Translations under genes and position numbers: made by a program
DNA from: CAYRSS01 sp964426945
GTDB lineage: Bacteria > Planctomycetota > Phycisphaerae > UBA1845
Length of the DNA stretch: 64,000 nucleotides
Direction: 5' to 3'
NCBI GenBank assembly: GCA_964426945.1
Contig: CAYRSS010000001.1
Coordinates: 146,834 to 210,833, forward strand
In this document: positions 55,003-63,013 of the stretch, piece after piece
Layout of the letters: each line of letters begins with the position of its first letter
How positions within the stretch are numbered: position 1 is the first letter of the stretch
The notes under the pieces: model-generated
Told to the model about the DNA's origin: nothing
Databases searched by the model: none
What the model saw: the letters and a program-made list of their open reading frames with translations, nothing else

Positions 55003-56127
55003 TCAGCGTCGGCGGCTTGAACGGCCGATCAGCGCGAGGCCGAGCCACGAGGCGGCCAAAGTCGGGGCGCCGATGACGCCGCAGAGCGCGCTGCCGCCGG
55101 TCACTGGGAGGGTGTCCGTCGCGCGGCGCAGCGCGGTGTTGACCGCCTTCTCGACGGCCGGACCGTCTACGCCGGGCATCGACTCCTGAAGTGTCTCGCC
55201 GAGAGCCGCGAAGTCACGCCCCCATGCCGCGGCCGCACCGATACCGCCCGGCGTGGTGCCCGCTTCTGCGGCAAACTCAGCCCGAAGGTCGAAAGTCTCA
55301 CCGCGGGTGACGGTGTAGCTATATCGACGAGTCTGGAACGGCACGAGCACGACCTGCACGTCGCCTGCCTCGTCAAACGCGGCCAGCGCAGCCAGTGCGT
55401 CGGGGTCTGCGGTATCGGTGAGCAGTTCGAGGCCGCCGGTCACGACGCCGACTACGCCCTCCGTCGAAACGCTCAGCCGGCCGTCGGGGTTCACCGCTAC
55501 GAGAATCTTGGCCGCATATAGTTCCTCGGCCGTATCCTCGCGCGTGACCGTAAGCGTGAGGCTTCCGGTGGTATCGGCGAGCGAAGTGTCGTTTGCGGAA
55601 GTCCAGAAGACGAGTGCGCCGCCGAGGTAGACGCGCCCGATCAGGTCTCGGCGTCCGTTGCGGTCGAAGTCGATCGGCGCCGGATCGACGGACGGGTCGT
55701 CGGAGAACAACAGCGTGCGGGTCTCACGACCGTCGGCTGCCACGCGGTAGGCCAGGGTGTCGCTGCGGGAGTAGCCGCCGACCTCCAGAGCGAATTCGGC
55801 GGGGTTGGCCCCGCTGGAGGCCGTGGGATCCTTCAGGTCGCTGAACGCGGCGCCGAACGCCAGGAGTCGATCCAGATCGAGATCGGTCGACACGAGGCGC
55901 GACTGGGCGGAGGCGGGGAACGCCTCGCCGGCCGTATCCGCAGTCGCGGCGTCCTGGCTTTCGGAGGCCGGTTGGCCGTCGATGAACTCCTGGATCGCGG
56001 TGGTGACCTCAGCGCGGATGGAGAGCACCGCGCCGCGCGCCGCGGTGAGATGCAGAGCGCCGAACGCGGCGATCGTGCAGGCGATCGTCCGCGGATTGGT
56101 TCGGAGCCAGCTGGATCCTGAACGCAT
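55003..56127 (-). CDS. Secreted protein with C-terminal LPVTG-type sorting-like tail
   Basis: 374 residues from ATG 56127 (GGGGGG upstream). N-terminal signal (TIACTIAAFGALHLTAARGA). The mature part (~30-335) is beta-rich with no recognised family; RKDLIGRV-like and Ca-binding-like DFDRNGRRDLIG occurs in the middle. The last 35 residues read LPVTGG, a hydrophobic stretch (LAASWLGLALIG) and a basic end (RSSRRR), the layout of a sortase substrate. Whether a sortase is present in this organism is not known. Function unknown. Confidence 0.7.
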   Translation of the reverse strand: MRSGSSWLRTNPRTIACTIAAFGALHLTAARGAVLSIRAEVTTAIQEFIDGQPASESQDAATADTAGEAFPASAQSRLVSTDLDLDRLLAFGAAFSDLKDPTASSGANPAEFALEVGGYSRSDTLAYRVAADGRETRTLLFSDDPSVDPAPIDFDRNGRRDLIGRVYLGGALVFWTSANDTSLADTTGSLTLTVTREDTAEELYAAKILVAVNPDGRLSVSTEGVVGVVTGGLELLTDTADPDALAALAAFDEAGDVQVVLVPFQTRRYSYTVTRGETFDLRAEFAAEAGTTPGGIGAAAAWGRDFAALGETLQESMPGVDGPAVEKAVNTALRRATDTLPVTGGSALCGVIGAPTLAASWLGLALIGRSSRRR

Positions 56128-56256
56128 GAGCGAACCCCCCGAAGCGAACGGCGCAGCCAATCCCCCTGGCCGACGCCGGCGCATTATACCAGCCTGACCG
56201 TGCGATGTCCCGCGCTGTTCAGAGGATGTCCGGCGTTGCCCGCGGCGGCGCCGGCC

Positions 56257-56283
56257 GTTACAAACGCGGCGGCGAGCTATAAT
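56257..56283 (+). promoter_or_regulatory. Candidate promoter for the pseudo-nucleotidyltransferase/TPM/LemA operon
   Basis: A perfect TATAAT -10 (56278-56283) with GTTACA (56257-56262) 15 bases before as a weak -35. It is 88 bases upstream of GTG 56371 and stands out in GC-rich DNA. Confidence 0.5.
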
Positions 56284-56370
56284 GGCGGCGCTCGGCCGAT
56301 CGGCCGTAATGTTTCTCACGTCCCGCAGGCAGGCTGTTCCGCCGGCCGTCCGGAAGGAGGCGACGAACCC

Positions 56371-57096
56371 GTGAGCATTGAAACGAACGACGCGCCACAC
56401 CTGCCCGTCTTCCTCGAGACGGCGATGAGCGGGTACCTGGACCGCCTGCAGGACGTGTTCGGCCGCGCGCTGGTCGGGGTGACGGTCTTCGGGCCGGTGG
56501 TCGTGGGTGAGGCGGACCCGTCGATGGACTTTCTGCGCAGCGCGGTGGTGCTGGAGGAGGTCGACCTGAACGCGCTGCGCAGACTCTCGCTGGAGGGGCG
56601 GCAGCTGTCGCAGAACCAGATTGCCGCGCCGCTGGTCATGTCACCACGGTACATCGAGACGTCGCTGGACAGCTTTCCGCTGGAGTTGATGGAGATCGGG
56701 GCAACGGGCCGGTCGGTGCACGGGCAGGACTTCTTCTCCGGCCTGAAGTTCGAGGCCGAGCACGTGCGACTGCAGTGCGAGCGCGAGCTGAAGCGCGTGC
56801 TGATCAGCCTGCGGCAGGGCGTGCTGGCGTCTGCTGGCCGGGATGACTTCCTGACCGACGTCGAGTTTGAGGCCGCGCAGACGCTGGGGCGGACGATTCG
56901 CGGGCTGATGTGGGCGCGCGGGGAGGCGCGGCTTGCGTCGCCGCTGAGGTTGCTGGGCGAACTGGAGCGGGCCACGGGTCGTGCATTGCCCGGGCTGCGC
57001 GCCGGGCTGGTACTGGAGGCGGACCACGGCTGGACGGAGTTCACCGCGCTGTACCGCGACGTGCTGTCGCTGATGGAGTTGTGCGATGCCGCGTAG
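56371..57096 (+). CDS. Putative degenerate nucleotidyltransferase-fold protein
   Basis: 241 residues from GTG 56371, with GGAAGGAGG about ten bases upstream. No named family. The N-terminal region GVTVFGPVVVGEADPSMDFL resembles the GSxxxGxxxxxSDxD core of MinD/MNT-type nucleotidyltransferases but lacks the catalytic Ser and Asp pattern. The rest is helical. It overlaps the TPM gene by 11 bases, so the two are coupled, and LemA follows. A regulatory role is only a guess. Confidence 0.6.
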   Translation: MSIETNDAPHLPVFLETAMSGYLDRLQDVFGRALVGVTVFGPVVVGEADPSMDFLRSAVVLEEVDLNALRRLSLEGRQLSQNQIAAPLVMSPRYIETSLDSFPLELMEIGATGRSVHGQDFFSGLKFEAEHVRLQCERELKRVLISLRQGVLASAGRDDFLTDVEFEAAQTLGRTIRGLMWARGEARLASPLRLLGELERATGRALPGLRAGLVLEADHGWTEFTALYRDVLSLMELCDAA

Positions 57097-57979
57097 GTCG
57101 GTCGCCATGCTGGTCTCGCTGGGGCTGCTGACGGCAGCGGTGCCCCGTGCGCAAGCCGAGGTGACGGTACCGGATCCGGGCACTTACGTCGTCGATCGCG
57201 CCGACATCGTGGATGCGCCTCAGGAGAAGCAGATCGAAGCCTGGCTCCGCGAGCTCGAACAGAAAACGGGCGCGCAGGTGAAGGTGCTGACGGTCTCCTC
57301 CACCGAGGGCGAGGCCGTGTTCGAGTTCTTCCACCGACACGCCGAGCTATGGAAGCTCGGTCAGCAGGGCAAGGACAACGGCGCGCTGATCGGCGTCGCG
57401 ATGGAGGAGCGCGAGATTCGCATCCACACCGGGTACGGGCTGGAGGCGGTGCTGCCGGATGGATGGTGCGGGAGCCTGGCCCGGGAGGTGGTGACCGCGC
57501 ACTTCAAGCGCCGGAAGTTCTCTGCCGGGGTGTATGAGCTCGCCGTGTCGGTCGCAAATAAGATCGCGGACGATTCGAATGTAACGCTGGCCGGTGTGCC
57601 CGCTCATCGTCACCTGGTCGGTCAAACGGGCGCCGTTGCGCCGGGGCGGCCGGGGCGCAGCGGCGCGGCTGCGGGCGGCGTATGCGCGATTGCCCCGCTG
57701 GTCGTGTTTATCGTAGTGATGGTGATCCTCGGCTCGTCGGTTGGTCGGCGTCGCCGATATGGCGGGTGGTACGGCGGGCACCGCGGCCGCCGGCGGCGCG
57801 GCGGGCTGGCCGATGCGCTGTTCTGGGGCATGGTCATCGGCAACGCGACGCGGGGTTCGCGCCGCGGCTCAAGCGGCTTTGGCGGGGGCTTCGGGAGCGG
57901 CGGGGGCTTTGGCGGATTCGGTGGTTCCTTCGGTGGCGGTGGTTCGTTCGGTGGCGGTGGCGGCGGTGCGAAGTGGTAG
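57086..57979 (+). CDS. TPM-domain (YgcG family) membrane protein
   Basis: 297 residues. Signal peptide at 1-24 (SLGLLTAAVPRAQA), periplasmic TPM domain at ~30-165 (YVVDRADIVDAPQE, GALIGVAMEEREIRIHTGYG), a membrane helix at ~193-213 (APLVVFIVVMVILGSSVG) and a Gly/Phe/Ser-rich tail. The family is found with LemA and is linked to membrane or photosystem repair in some organisms; here the target is unknown. LemA starts 49 bases downstream. Confidence 0.9.
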   Translation: MPRRSVAMLVSLGLLTAAVPRAQAEVTVPDPGTYVVDRADIVDAPQEKQIEAWLRELEQKTGAQVKVLTVSSTEGEAVFEFFHRHAELWKLGQQGKDNGALIGVAMEEREIRIHTGYGLEAVLPDGWCGSLAREVVTAHFKRRKFSAGVYELAVSVANKIADDSNVTLAGVPAHRHLVGQTGAVAPGRPGRSGAAAGGVCAIAPLVVFIVVMVILGSSVGRRRRYGGWYGGHRGRRRRGGLADALFWGMVIGNATRGSRRGSSGFGGGFGSGGGFGGFGGSFGGGGSFGGGGGGAKW

Positions 57980-58028
57980 CGTCGGCGGCTGACTGATTCA
58001 GGGCCCACAGGGCAAGCGAGGTGATCTG

Positions 58029-58622
58029 ATGAAGGCAGTGAAGATACTCCTGGTCCTGTTCGTGCTGTTCGTGGGCGCGCTGGGGATCGGCGGTTGCCTC
58101 GTCTACCGCGGGTACAACAGGTCGATTTCGCTGGACGAATCGGTGCGCCAGCAGTGGGCACAGGTCGAGGTCCAGCTGCAGCGGCGCTTCGACCTGATCC
58201 CCAACCTCGAGGCGACTGTGAAGGGGCTCGGCGAGCAAGAGAGCAAGATCTACCTCGGCGTTGCCGAGGCGCGGAAGGCTTACTTCACGGCTGCGCAGAC
58301 CGGCAACACGGCAGACAAAGTGGAGGCGGCGTCGGGCTTCGAGCGGGCGCTGTCACGGCTGCTGGTCCTGAAGGAAACCTATCCCGAACTGAAGAGCAAC
58401 GAGGCCTTCCTGAAACTGCAGGATGCGATCGAGGGCACGGAGAACCGCCTCAGCGTCGAACGCAAGCGGTTCAACGACGCGGTCGGAGCGCTCAACGGCT
58501 ACGTGCGCAGCGCGTGGGGTCGGCTGTGTGCAGGCTTCGCCGGGGTGAGCGAAGCGAAGTATTTCGAGGCCGTGCAGGATGCCCTGACCGCGCCGAAGGT
58601 GGACTTCTCCGAGCCGCAGTAG
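58029..58622 (+). CDS. lemA: LemA family protein
   Basis: 197 residues. N-terminal membrane helix (KILLVLFVLFVGALGIGGCLVY) then a helical domain with the LemA signature QLQRRFDLIPNLEATVKG and ERALSRLLVLKETYPELKS. Function of LemA is unknown; it commonly accompanies TPM proteins, as here. The internal lipobox-like GGC is inside the helix and may allow lipidation. Converges on the next gene with a 12-base gap. Confidence 0.92.
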   Translation: MKAVKILLVLFVLFVGALGIGGCLVYRGYNRSISLDESVRQQWAQVEVQLQRRFDLIPNLEATVKGLGEQESKIYLGVAEARKAYFTAAQTGNTADKVEAASGFERALSRLLVLKETYPELKSNEAFLKLQDAIEGTENRLSVERKRFNDAVGALNGYVRSAWGRLCAGFAGVSEAKYFEAVQDALTAPKVDFSEPQ

Positions 58623-58634
58623 CGGGTCGAAGGG

Positions 58635-61600
58635 TCAGGGGCCGTCGGCGCTCCGCTGCCACGTGGTGAAGTCGGCCAGGTCCACGTCGCCGTCCCCGTC
58701 GGCGTCGAACACGCGCAGGCACAGGGCGTCGCACGGTTCGGCCAGGCTTTGGGCCGGTCCGGCCAGGCAGGCGCCCCAGCCGACGAGATCGATGAAGTTT
58801 CGCTCGCCGTCGACGTTCCAGTCGCCGGGATCGACCACCTCGCAGTCGTCGGGGACACCGCTGAAGTTGCAATCCGCGTCACCGCCGACGCCGCCCTGGC
58901 AGTCGTCGGGGATGCCGTCCCCCTGGCAATCGGGCGCCCCGTCCGCGATGTCGCATTCGTCCGGCCGGTTATTCGCATTGCAATCCATGCTCAGGCCGGC
59001 CGCGATGTCGATCAGGTCGTGCAGGCCGTTGCAGTTGCAGTCGGTTTCGCAGTTGTCGGGCAGGCCGTTGTCGTTGCAGTCGTTGCCCTCGAGCTGACAC
59101 ACGTCGGGGATGCCGTCGCCGTCGCAGTCGGGGGCGCTGCCGCCGCGCGGTCCGCCCTCGCATTCGTCGGGGATGCCGTTGGCGTCGCAGTCGACGCTGC
59201 TGCCGCCGGCGATGTCCTGTGCGTCCTCAACGCCGTTGCAGTTGCAGTCCGTCTCGCACTCATCCGGAACGCCGTTGTCGTTGCAGTCGTGGCCCTCCAA
59301 TTGGCAGGCGTCGAGGATGCCGTCGTCCTGGCAGTCATCGCCGCCAGCGGCCACGTCGCACTCGTCGGGCACGGCGTTGGCGTCGCAGTCGTTGCCAGCG
59401 AGCTGGCAGGCGTCGAGCACACCGTCGGGCTGACAATCCGCGCCGCCGCTGACCACGTCGCACTCATCGGGCACGCCGTTGGTGTCGCAGTCTGAGCTCG
59501 TGCCGTCGAGCAGGTCGATCGCGTCTTCGACGCCGTTGCAATTGCAGTCGGTCTCGCATTCGTCGGGCAGCTCGTTGGCGTTGCAGTCGTTGCCCTCCAG
59601 CTGGCACTCGTCGGGCACGCCGTCGAGCTGACAGTCCTCGCTGCGCCGGGCGCCCAGATCACACGCGTCGGGTCGCCCGTTGCCGTTGCAATCGGGGCTG
59701 ATGCCCTGGGCGACCTCCTCGTCGTCGAGGATGCCGTTGCAGTTGCAGTCGGTTTCGCAGTCGTCGGGGATACCGTTGGTGTTGCAGTCGTTGCCGTCGA
59801 GCTGGCAGTCGTCCGGAATGCCGTCCGCCTGGCAGTCCTGGCTCGTGCCCATGAGCAGGTCGCAGGCGTCAGGCACCTGGTTCGCGTTGCAGTCGACAAG
59901 GTCGAACTGGCACTCATCGGGGATGCCGTCGCCCTGACAGTCTTCGCTGATGACCCCGGCAATATCGCAGTCATCGGGCACGGCGTTTTCGTTGCAATCC
60001 TCGGCGAACCCGAGCGACAGTTCCAGGCTGTCAGGGACAGCGTTGCAGTTGCAGTCGGTTTCGCACTCGTCGGGGACGCCGTTGGCGTTGCAGTCGCCGC
60101 TTGCCCCTTCCGTGATGTCGCAGGCGTCGGCGCGACCGTTCACGTTGCAGTCGGGTTCAAACACGTCGGGGATGTTGTTGCAATTGCAGTCGTTTTCGCA
60201 GTCGTCCGGCACTCCGCTGGCGTTGCAGTCGTTGCCGGCGAGTTGGCAGTGGTCGGGGATGCCGTCGCCCTGACAGTCGGCGGCACCCGCGTCGAGCTGG
60301 CATTCGTCGGGGACGCCGTTGCCGTCGCAATCGCCGGAGAGGCCCATCGCAATGTCGAGTGCATCGTCGCGGCCGTTGCAGTTGCAATCACCCTCGCAGG
60401 CATCGGGTACGCCGTTGCCGTTGCAATCGCCTCCGGCAAGCTGGCAGGCGTCGGGCACGCCGTCGAGCTGGCAGTCGGCCATGCCGCCGGCGATGTCACA
60501 TCCGTCGGGTACGCCGTTTCGGTTGCAGTCCGCGGCCACGAGCGTTTCGATGTCGCAGCGATCGGACACACCATTGCCATTGCAGTCCGTGAAGGGCGGT
60601 TCATCCACACAGACCGGTCCAGTGTGTGCGCGGGCGAAGCGGACCCAGTCGCGCTGGTCCACGTCCATGTCGGCGTCAAAGTCGAAGACATCGAGGCAGT
60701 CGCGGAACGGTGGCCGGCGGCCGGGGCCGGACAGGTCCAGACAGATCGCGAAAACCATCGCGTCTGCGTAGTCCACGTCGCAGTCGACATCGAAATCGCC
60801 GGGCGGGCCGCCGTCGGCGTTGACGTCGGCGCCGAGCGGTGTTGCCGCGCAGGCGTCGACGGCGTTGGGTACGCCGTCGCCGTCCACGTCGGTGTCGCAG
60901 TCGTCGGGCGTGCCGTCGAGGTCGTAGTCGGGTTCGCATTCGTCGGGGATGCCGCTGGCGTTGCAGTCGTTGGCGGCGAGCTGACACTCGTCGGGGACGC
61001 GGTCGAGCTGGCAGTCGGCGCTGGCCCCCGAGTCGATGTCGCAATCGTCGGGGAGACCGTTGATGTTGCAGTCGCCCGCCCCGACGACGGAGACCTCGAT
61101 CGACGTCACCTGCCAGCCGAGCGCGGTGTTGTCCTGATCGTCGATCGAATCGAAACGCCACCGCAGCGTGACCGTCTGGCCGATGAAGGGAGACAGGTCA
61201 ATCGTGCGCGTTTCCCAGCTGAGCTGAGTGCCATCGATCGAGACGTCGTCGATGATAACGTCGTTGGCGGTCACGAAGGCGAAGTCGAAATCGCCGAGCT
61301 CGCCCTCTCCGTCGTAGGCGGAACAATAGCGCAGCGTGGCGGACTGGGCGCTCTGCGGAATCACGAAGGGGCGCGCGCCGAGAATGCCGGTGATGGGGTC
61401 TCCCGTGTCGAAGTTGCAGCCGATGTCGCGGCCGAAGTAGGCCCAGTGGGTCGCACCGAGACAGCTTGCGGGTCTTGGGCAGGCGTTGGTCGCGTGCCAT
61501 AGGCCGGAGTTGATCCAGCCCGAGGGGATTCCCGAGGAGAAGTTCGTCGCCATCAGCGTCGAGGGCGTGTCGCACTCATCGGGCGTGCCGTTGGCGTTGC

Positions 61601-62351
61601 AGTCGGCGCTGACCCCGGTGGCCACGTCGCAGTCGTCAGGAACGAGGTTGCTGTTGCAGTCGACGGCCGCGCCGCTCATCAGGTCGCAGCGGTCGGGAAC
61701 GCCGTTGGCGTTGCAGTCTGCGCAATTCGGGTCGTCAAAGTCGCACTCGGCGATGGCGCACTCGTCGGGCAGGCCGTCGAAGTTGCAGTCGGGCTCGCAG
61801 TCGTCCGGGATGCCGTTGAGGTTGCAGTCCGCGCTGAACTGCTGCGTGATGTCGCATTCGTCAGGGCGCTCGTTTTCGTTGCAGTCGGGGCTGCCTCCGC
61901 CGGACACGTCGCACTCGTCGGGCACGCCGTTGGTGTTGCAGTCCTTGGTGCCGCCCGTTCCGCATTGGCCGCATCCCAGGCTGATGACCTCTGAGGCGCA
62001 GGTGCTGTCCCACTGGTCGGCGCAGCAGAACGGGTCGATCGCGCAGACGCACGCTTCGATCTGCGGCAGGTTGCAGCCCGGCGTGGTTCTCGACTCACAG
62101 CAGTTGTGCGACTGGGCGATGTCGCAGTCGTCGGGGGTTCCGTTGCCGTTGCAGTCCGTGTCGCACTCGTCCGGCACGGCGTTGAGGTTGCAGTCCTCGC
62201 TCGTCCCGGCGGCGATGTCCTGCGCGTCATCGACGCCGTTTGCGTTGCAATCGGGGAATCCCCGGGTCGGTTCAGCGGCGCGCGCGGCGGGGGTCGCGCA
62301 GCAGGCAGCCGCTGCGACCAGCAGGACGGCGATCGAACCGTAACGTGACAA
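58635..62351 (-). CDS. Secreted Cys/Asp-rich TSP3-like calcium-binding repeat protein
   Basis: 1238 residues. Signal peptide at 1-25. Repeats of the type DCNANGVPDECD (Asp/Asn at positions 1, 3, 5 and 9 plus Cys pairs) fill most of the protein: ~33-265, ~430-510 and ~595-1180. A true thrombospondin type-3 repeat (DVDGDGVPNAVDACAATP) occurs mid-protein. Residues ~266-430 are a jelly-roll/MAM-like insertion (WETRTIDLSPFIGQTVTLRW). Dockerin-like segments lie at ~520-595 and the C-terminus (FDADGDGDVDLADFTTWQ). Calcium-stabilised extracellular rod is the likely form. Known as a Phycisphaerae surface-protein style; partner unknown. Confidence 0.87.
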   Translation of the reverse strand: MSRYGSIAVLLVAAAACCATPAARAAEPTRGFPDCNANGVDDAQDIAAGTSEDCNLNAVPDECDTDCNGNGTPDDCDIAQSHNCCESRTTPGCNLPQIEACVCAIDPFCCADQWDSTCASEVISLGCGQCGTGGTKDCNTNGVPDECDVSGGGSPDCNENERPDECDITQQFSADCNLNGIPDDCEPDCNFDGLPDECAIAECDFDDPNCADCNANGVPDRCDLMSGAAVDCNSNLVPDDCDVATGVSADCNANGTPDECDTPSTLMATNFSSGIPSGWINSGLWHATNACPRPASCLGATHWAYFGRDIGCNFDTGDPITGILGARPFVIPQSAQSATLRYCSAYDGEGELGDFDFAFVTANDVIIDDVSIDGTQLSWETRTIDLSPFIGQTVTLRWRFDSIDDQDNTALGWQVTSIEVSVVGAGDCNINGLPDDCDIDSGASADCQLDRVPDECQLAANDCNASGIPDECEPDYDLDGTPDDCDTDVDGDGVPNAVDACAATPLGADVNADGGPPGDFDVDCDVDYADAMVFAICLDLSGPGRRPPFRDCLDVFDFDADMDVDQRDWVRFARAHTGPVCVDEPPFTDCNGNGVSDRCDIETLVAADCNRNGVPDGCDIAGGMADCQLDGVPDACQLAGGDCNGNGVPDACEGDCNCNGRDDALDIAMGLSGDCDGNGVPDECQLDAGAADCQGDGIPDHCQLAGNDCNASGVPDDCENDCNCNNIPDVFEPDCNVNGRADACDITEGASGDCNANGVPDECETDCNCNAVPDSLELSLGFAEDCNENAVPDDCDIAGVISEDCQGDGIPDECQFDLVDCNANQVPDACDLLMGTSQDCQADGIPDDCQLDGNDCNTNGIPDDCETDCNCNGILDDEEVAQGISPDCNGNGRPDACDLGARRSEDCQLDGVPDECQLEGNDCNANELPDECETDCNCNGVEDAIDLLDGTSSDCDTNGVPDECDVVSGGADCQPDGVLDACQLAGNDCDANAVPDECDVAAGGDDCQDDGILDACQLEGHDCNDNGVPDECETDCNCNGVEDAQDIAGGSSVDCDANGIPDECEGGPRGGSAPDCDGDGIPDVCQLEGNDCNDNGLPDNCETDCNCNGLHDLIDIAAGLSMDCNANNRPDECDIADGAPDCQGDGIPDDCQGGVGGDADCNFSGVPDDCEVVDPGDWNVDGERNFIDLVGWGACLAGPAQSLAEPCDALCLRVFDADGDGDVDLADFTTWQRSADGP
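58838..60590 (-). repeat. Long tandem array of DCNxNG modules (C-terminal half of the repeat protein)
   Basis: About 35 modules of 13-19 codons. They appear in a recurring order: a 13-residue CET unit (DCNDNGVPDECET), a 19-residue NCN unit (DCNCNGVEDAQDIAGG), a D unit (DCDANGIPDEC) and a 16-residue Q unit (DCQGDGIPDDCQ), giving a super-repeat of about 66 codons. Confidence 0.8.
61563..62256 (-). repeat. N-terminal array of DCNxNG modules
   Basis: About ten modules of the same kind, less regularly ordered than the C-terminal array and interrupted by a Cys-rich segment (CCESRTTPGCNLPQIEACVC, around 61930-62100). Confidence 0.7.
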
Positions 62352-63013
62352 CCGACTACCCCTCTCCCCAAGCCGACGGCGGATCCCGCGGCCCTGATCC
62401 TGCTGGCGCGCCGCTCGCGGATGACGCGGCGCTGAGGCGTTTCAACTACTTCAGATTAGCCATTCTACCGGATCGGCCTCCGAATTCCGAGTGTTTGCGC
62501 TGACAGAGGCTCAAGCGTTCCGCAGTGACTTCATCACGTGTCGCTTCACGTTACCGGACGATGCTTTGGGCCTCAGGCTGGCTGCTGAGAAACTACGAAG
62601 GCGAGTGGGAGGTCCGATAGTTGGCACATAGCGCCGAATCGTCCCAGATTGTAGGCTCTGCGCCGCCAACAGCTTGCATATACCGGCTGGGCGCCGGTAA
62701 GATGCCCGATAACGACCCATTGTATAGCGACGGTGAAAAAACGGGTAGTTGAAGCGACCTGAGTGGGTTCCACCCAGATCGTCGTCTCGTCACCTGCGCG
62801 GGGCGCGATCCGGAATTGGCGGACCCACGTATGCCGCGCGCACCCGGCGCTCAAGTGCTCGAGGGTTGTTCGGCATATTCTGCTCGCCAGGTATACCGTG
62901 GGCTGCGAACTTGAACGAAGATCGCATCGACCCGGTCGGCGACATGGCCGGGATCTGGGGAGTCCCGCGATCGCCGGTCCGCCGGACCGGTCGCGGCGTG
63001 GAGAGGGATTGCC
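62352..63013 (+). other. Gene-poor, AT-richer gap between two repeat-protein genes
   Basis: 662 bases with visibly lower GC than its flanks, especially 62440-62780. No convincing gene: open frames on both strands lack ribosome binding sites and family likeness. One open stretch on the plus strand (about 62470-62630) could be a decayed coding fragment (FITCRFTLPDDALGLRLAAE). The gap must hold promoters for both divergent genes; none is clear. Confidence 0.4.

Noticed and set aside
60243..61502. 419-codon plus-strand open frame opposite the repeat protein
   Set aside because: Valine/alanine-rich mirror of the repeats; repetition produces long open antisense frames.
58838..62256. CRISPR-like regular DNA repetition
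   Set aside because: The repeats are in frame, vary in sequence as coding repeats do and lack identical direct repeats with unique spacers.
62511..62854. Two overlapping minus-strand open frames in the AT-richer gap
   Set aside because: No ribosome binding site, no family likeness, atypical codon use; not called as genes.
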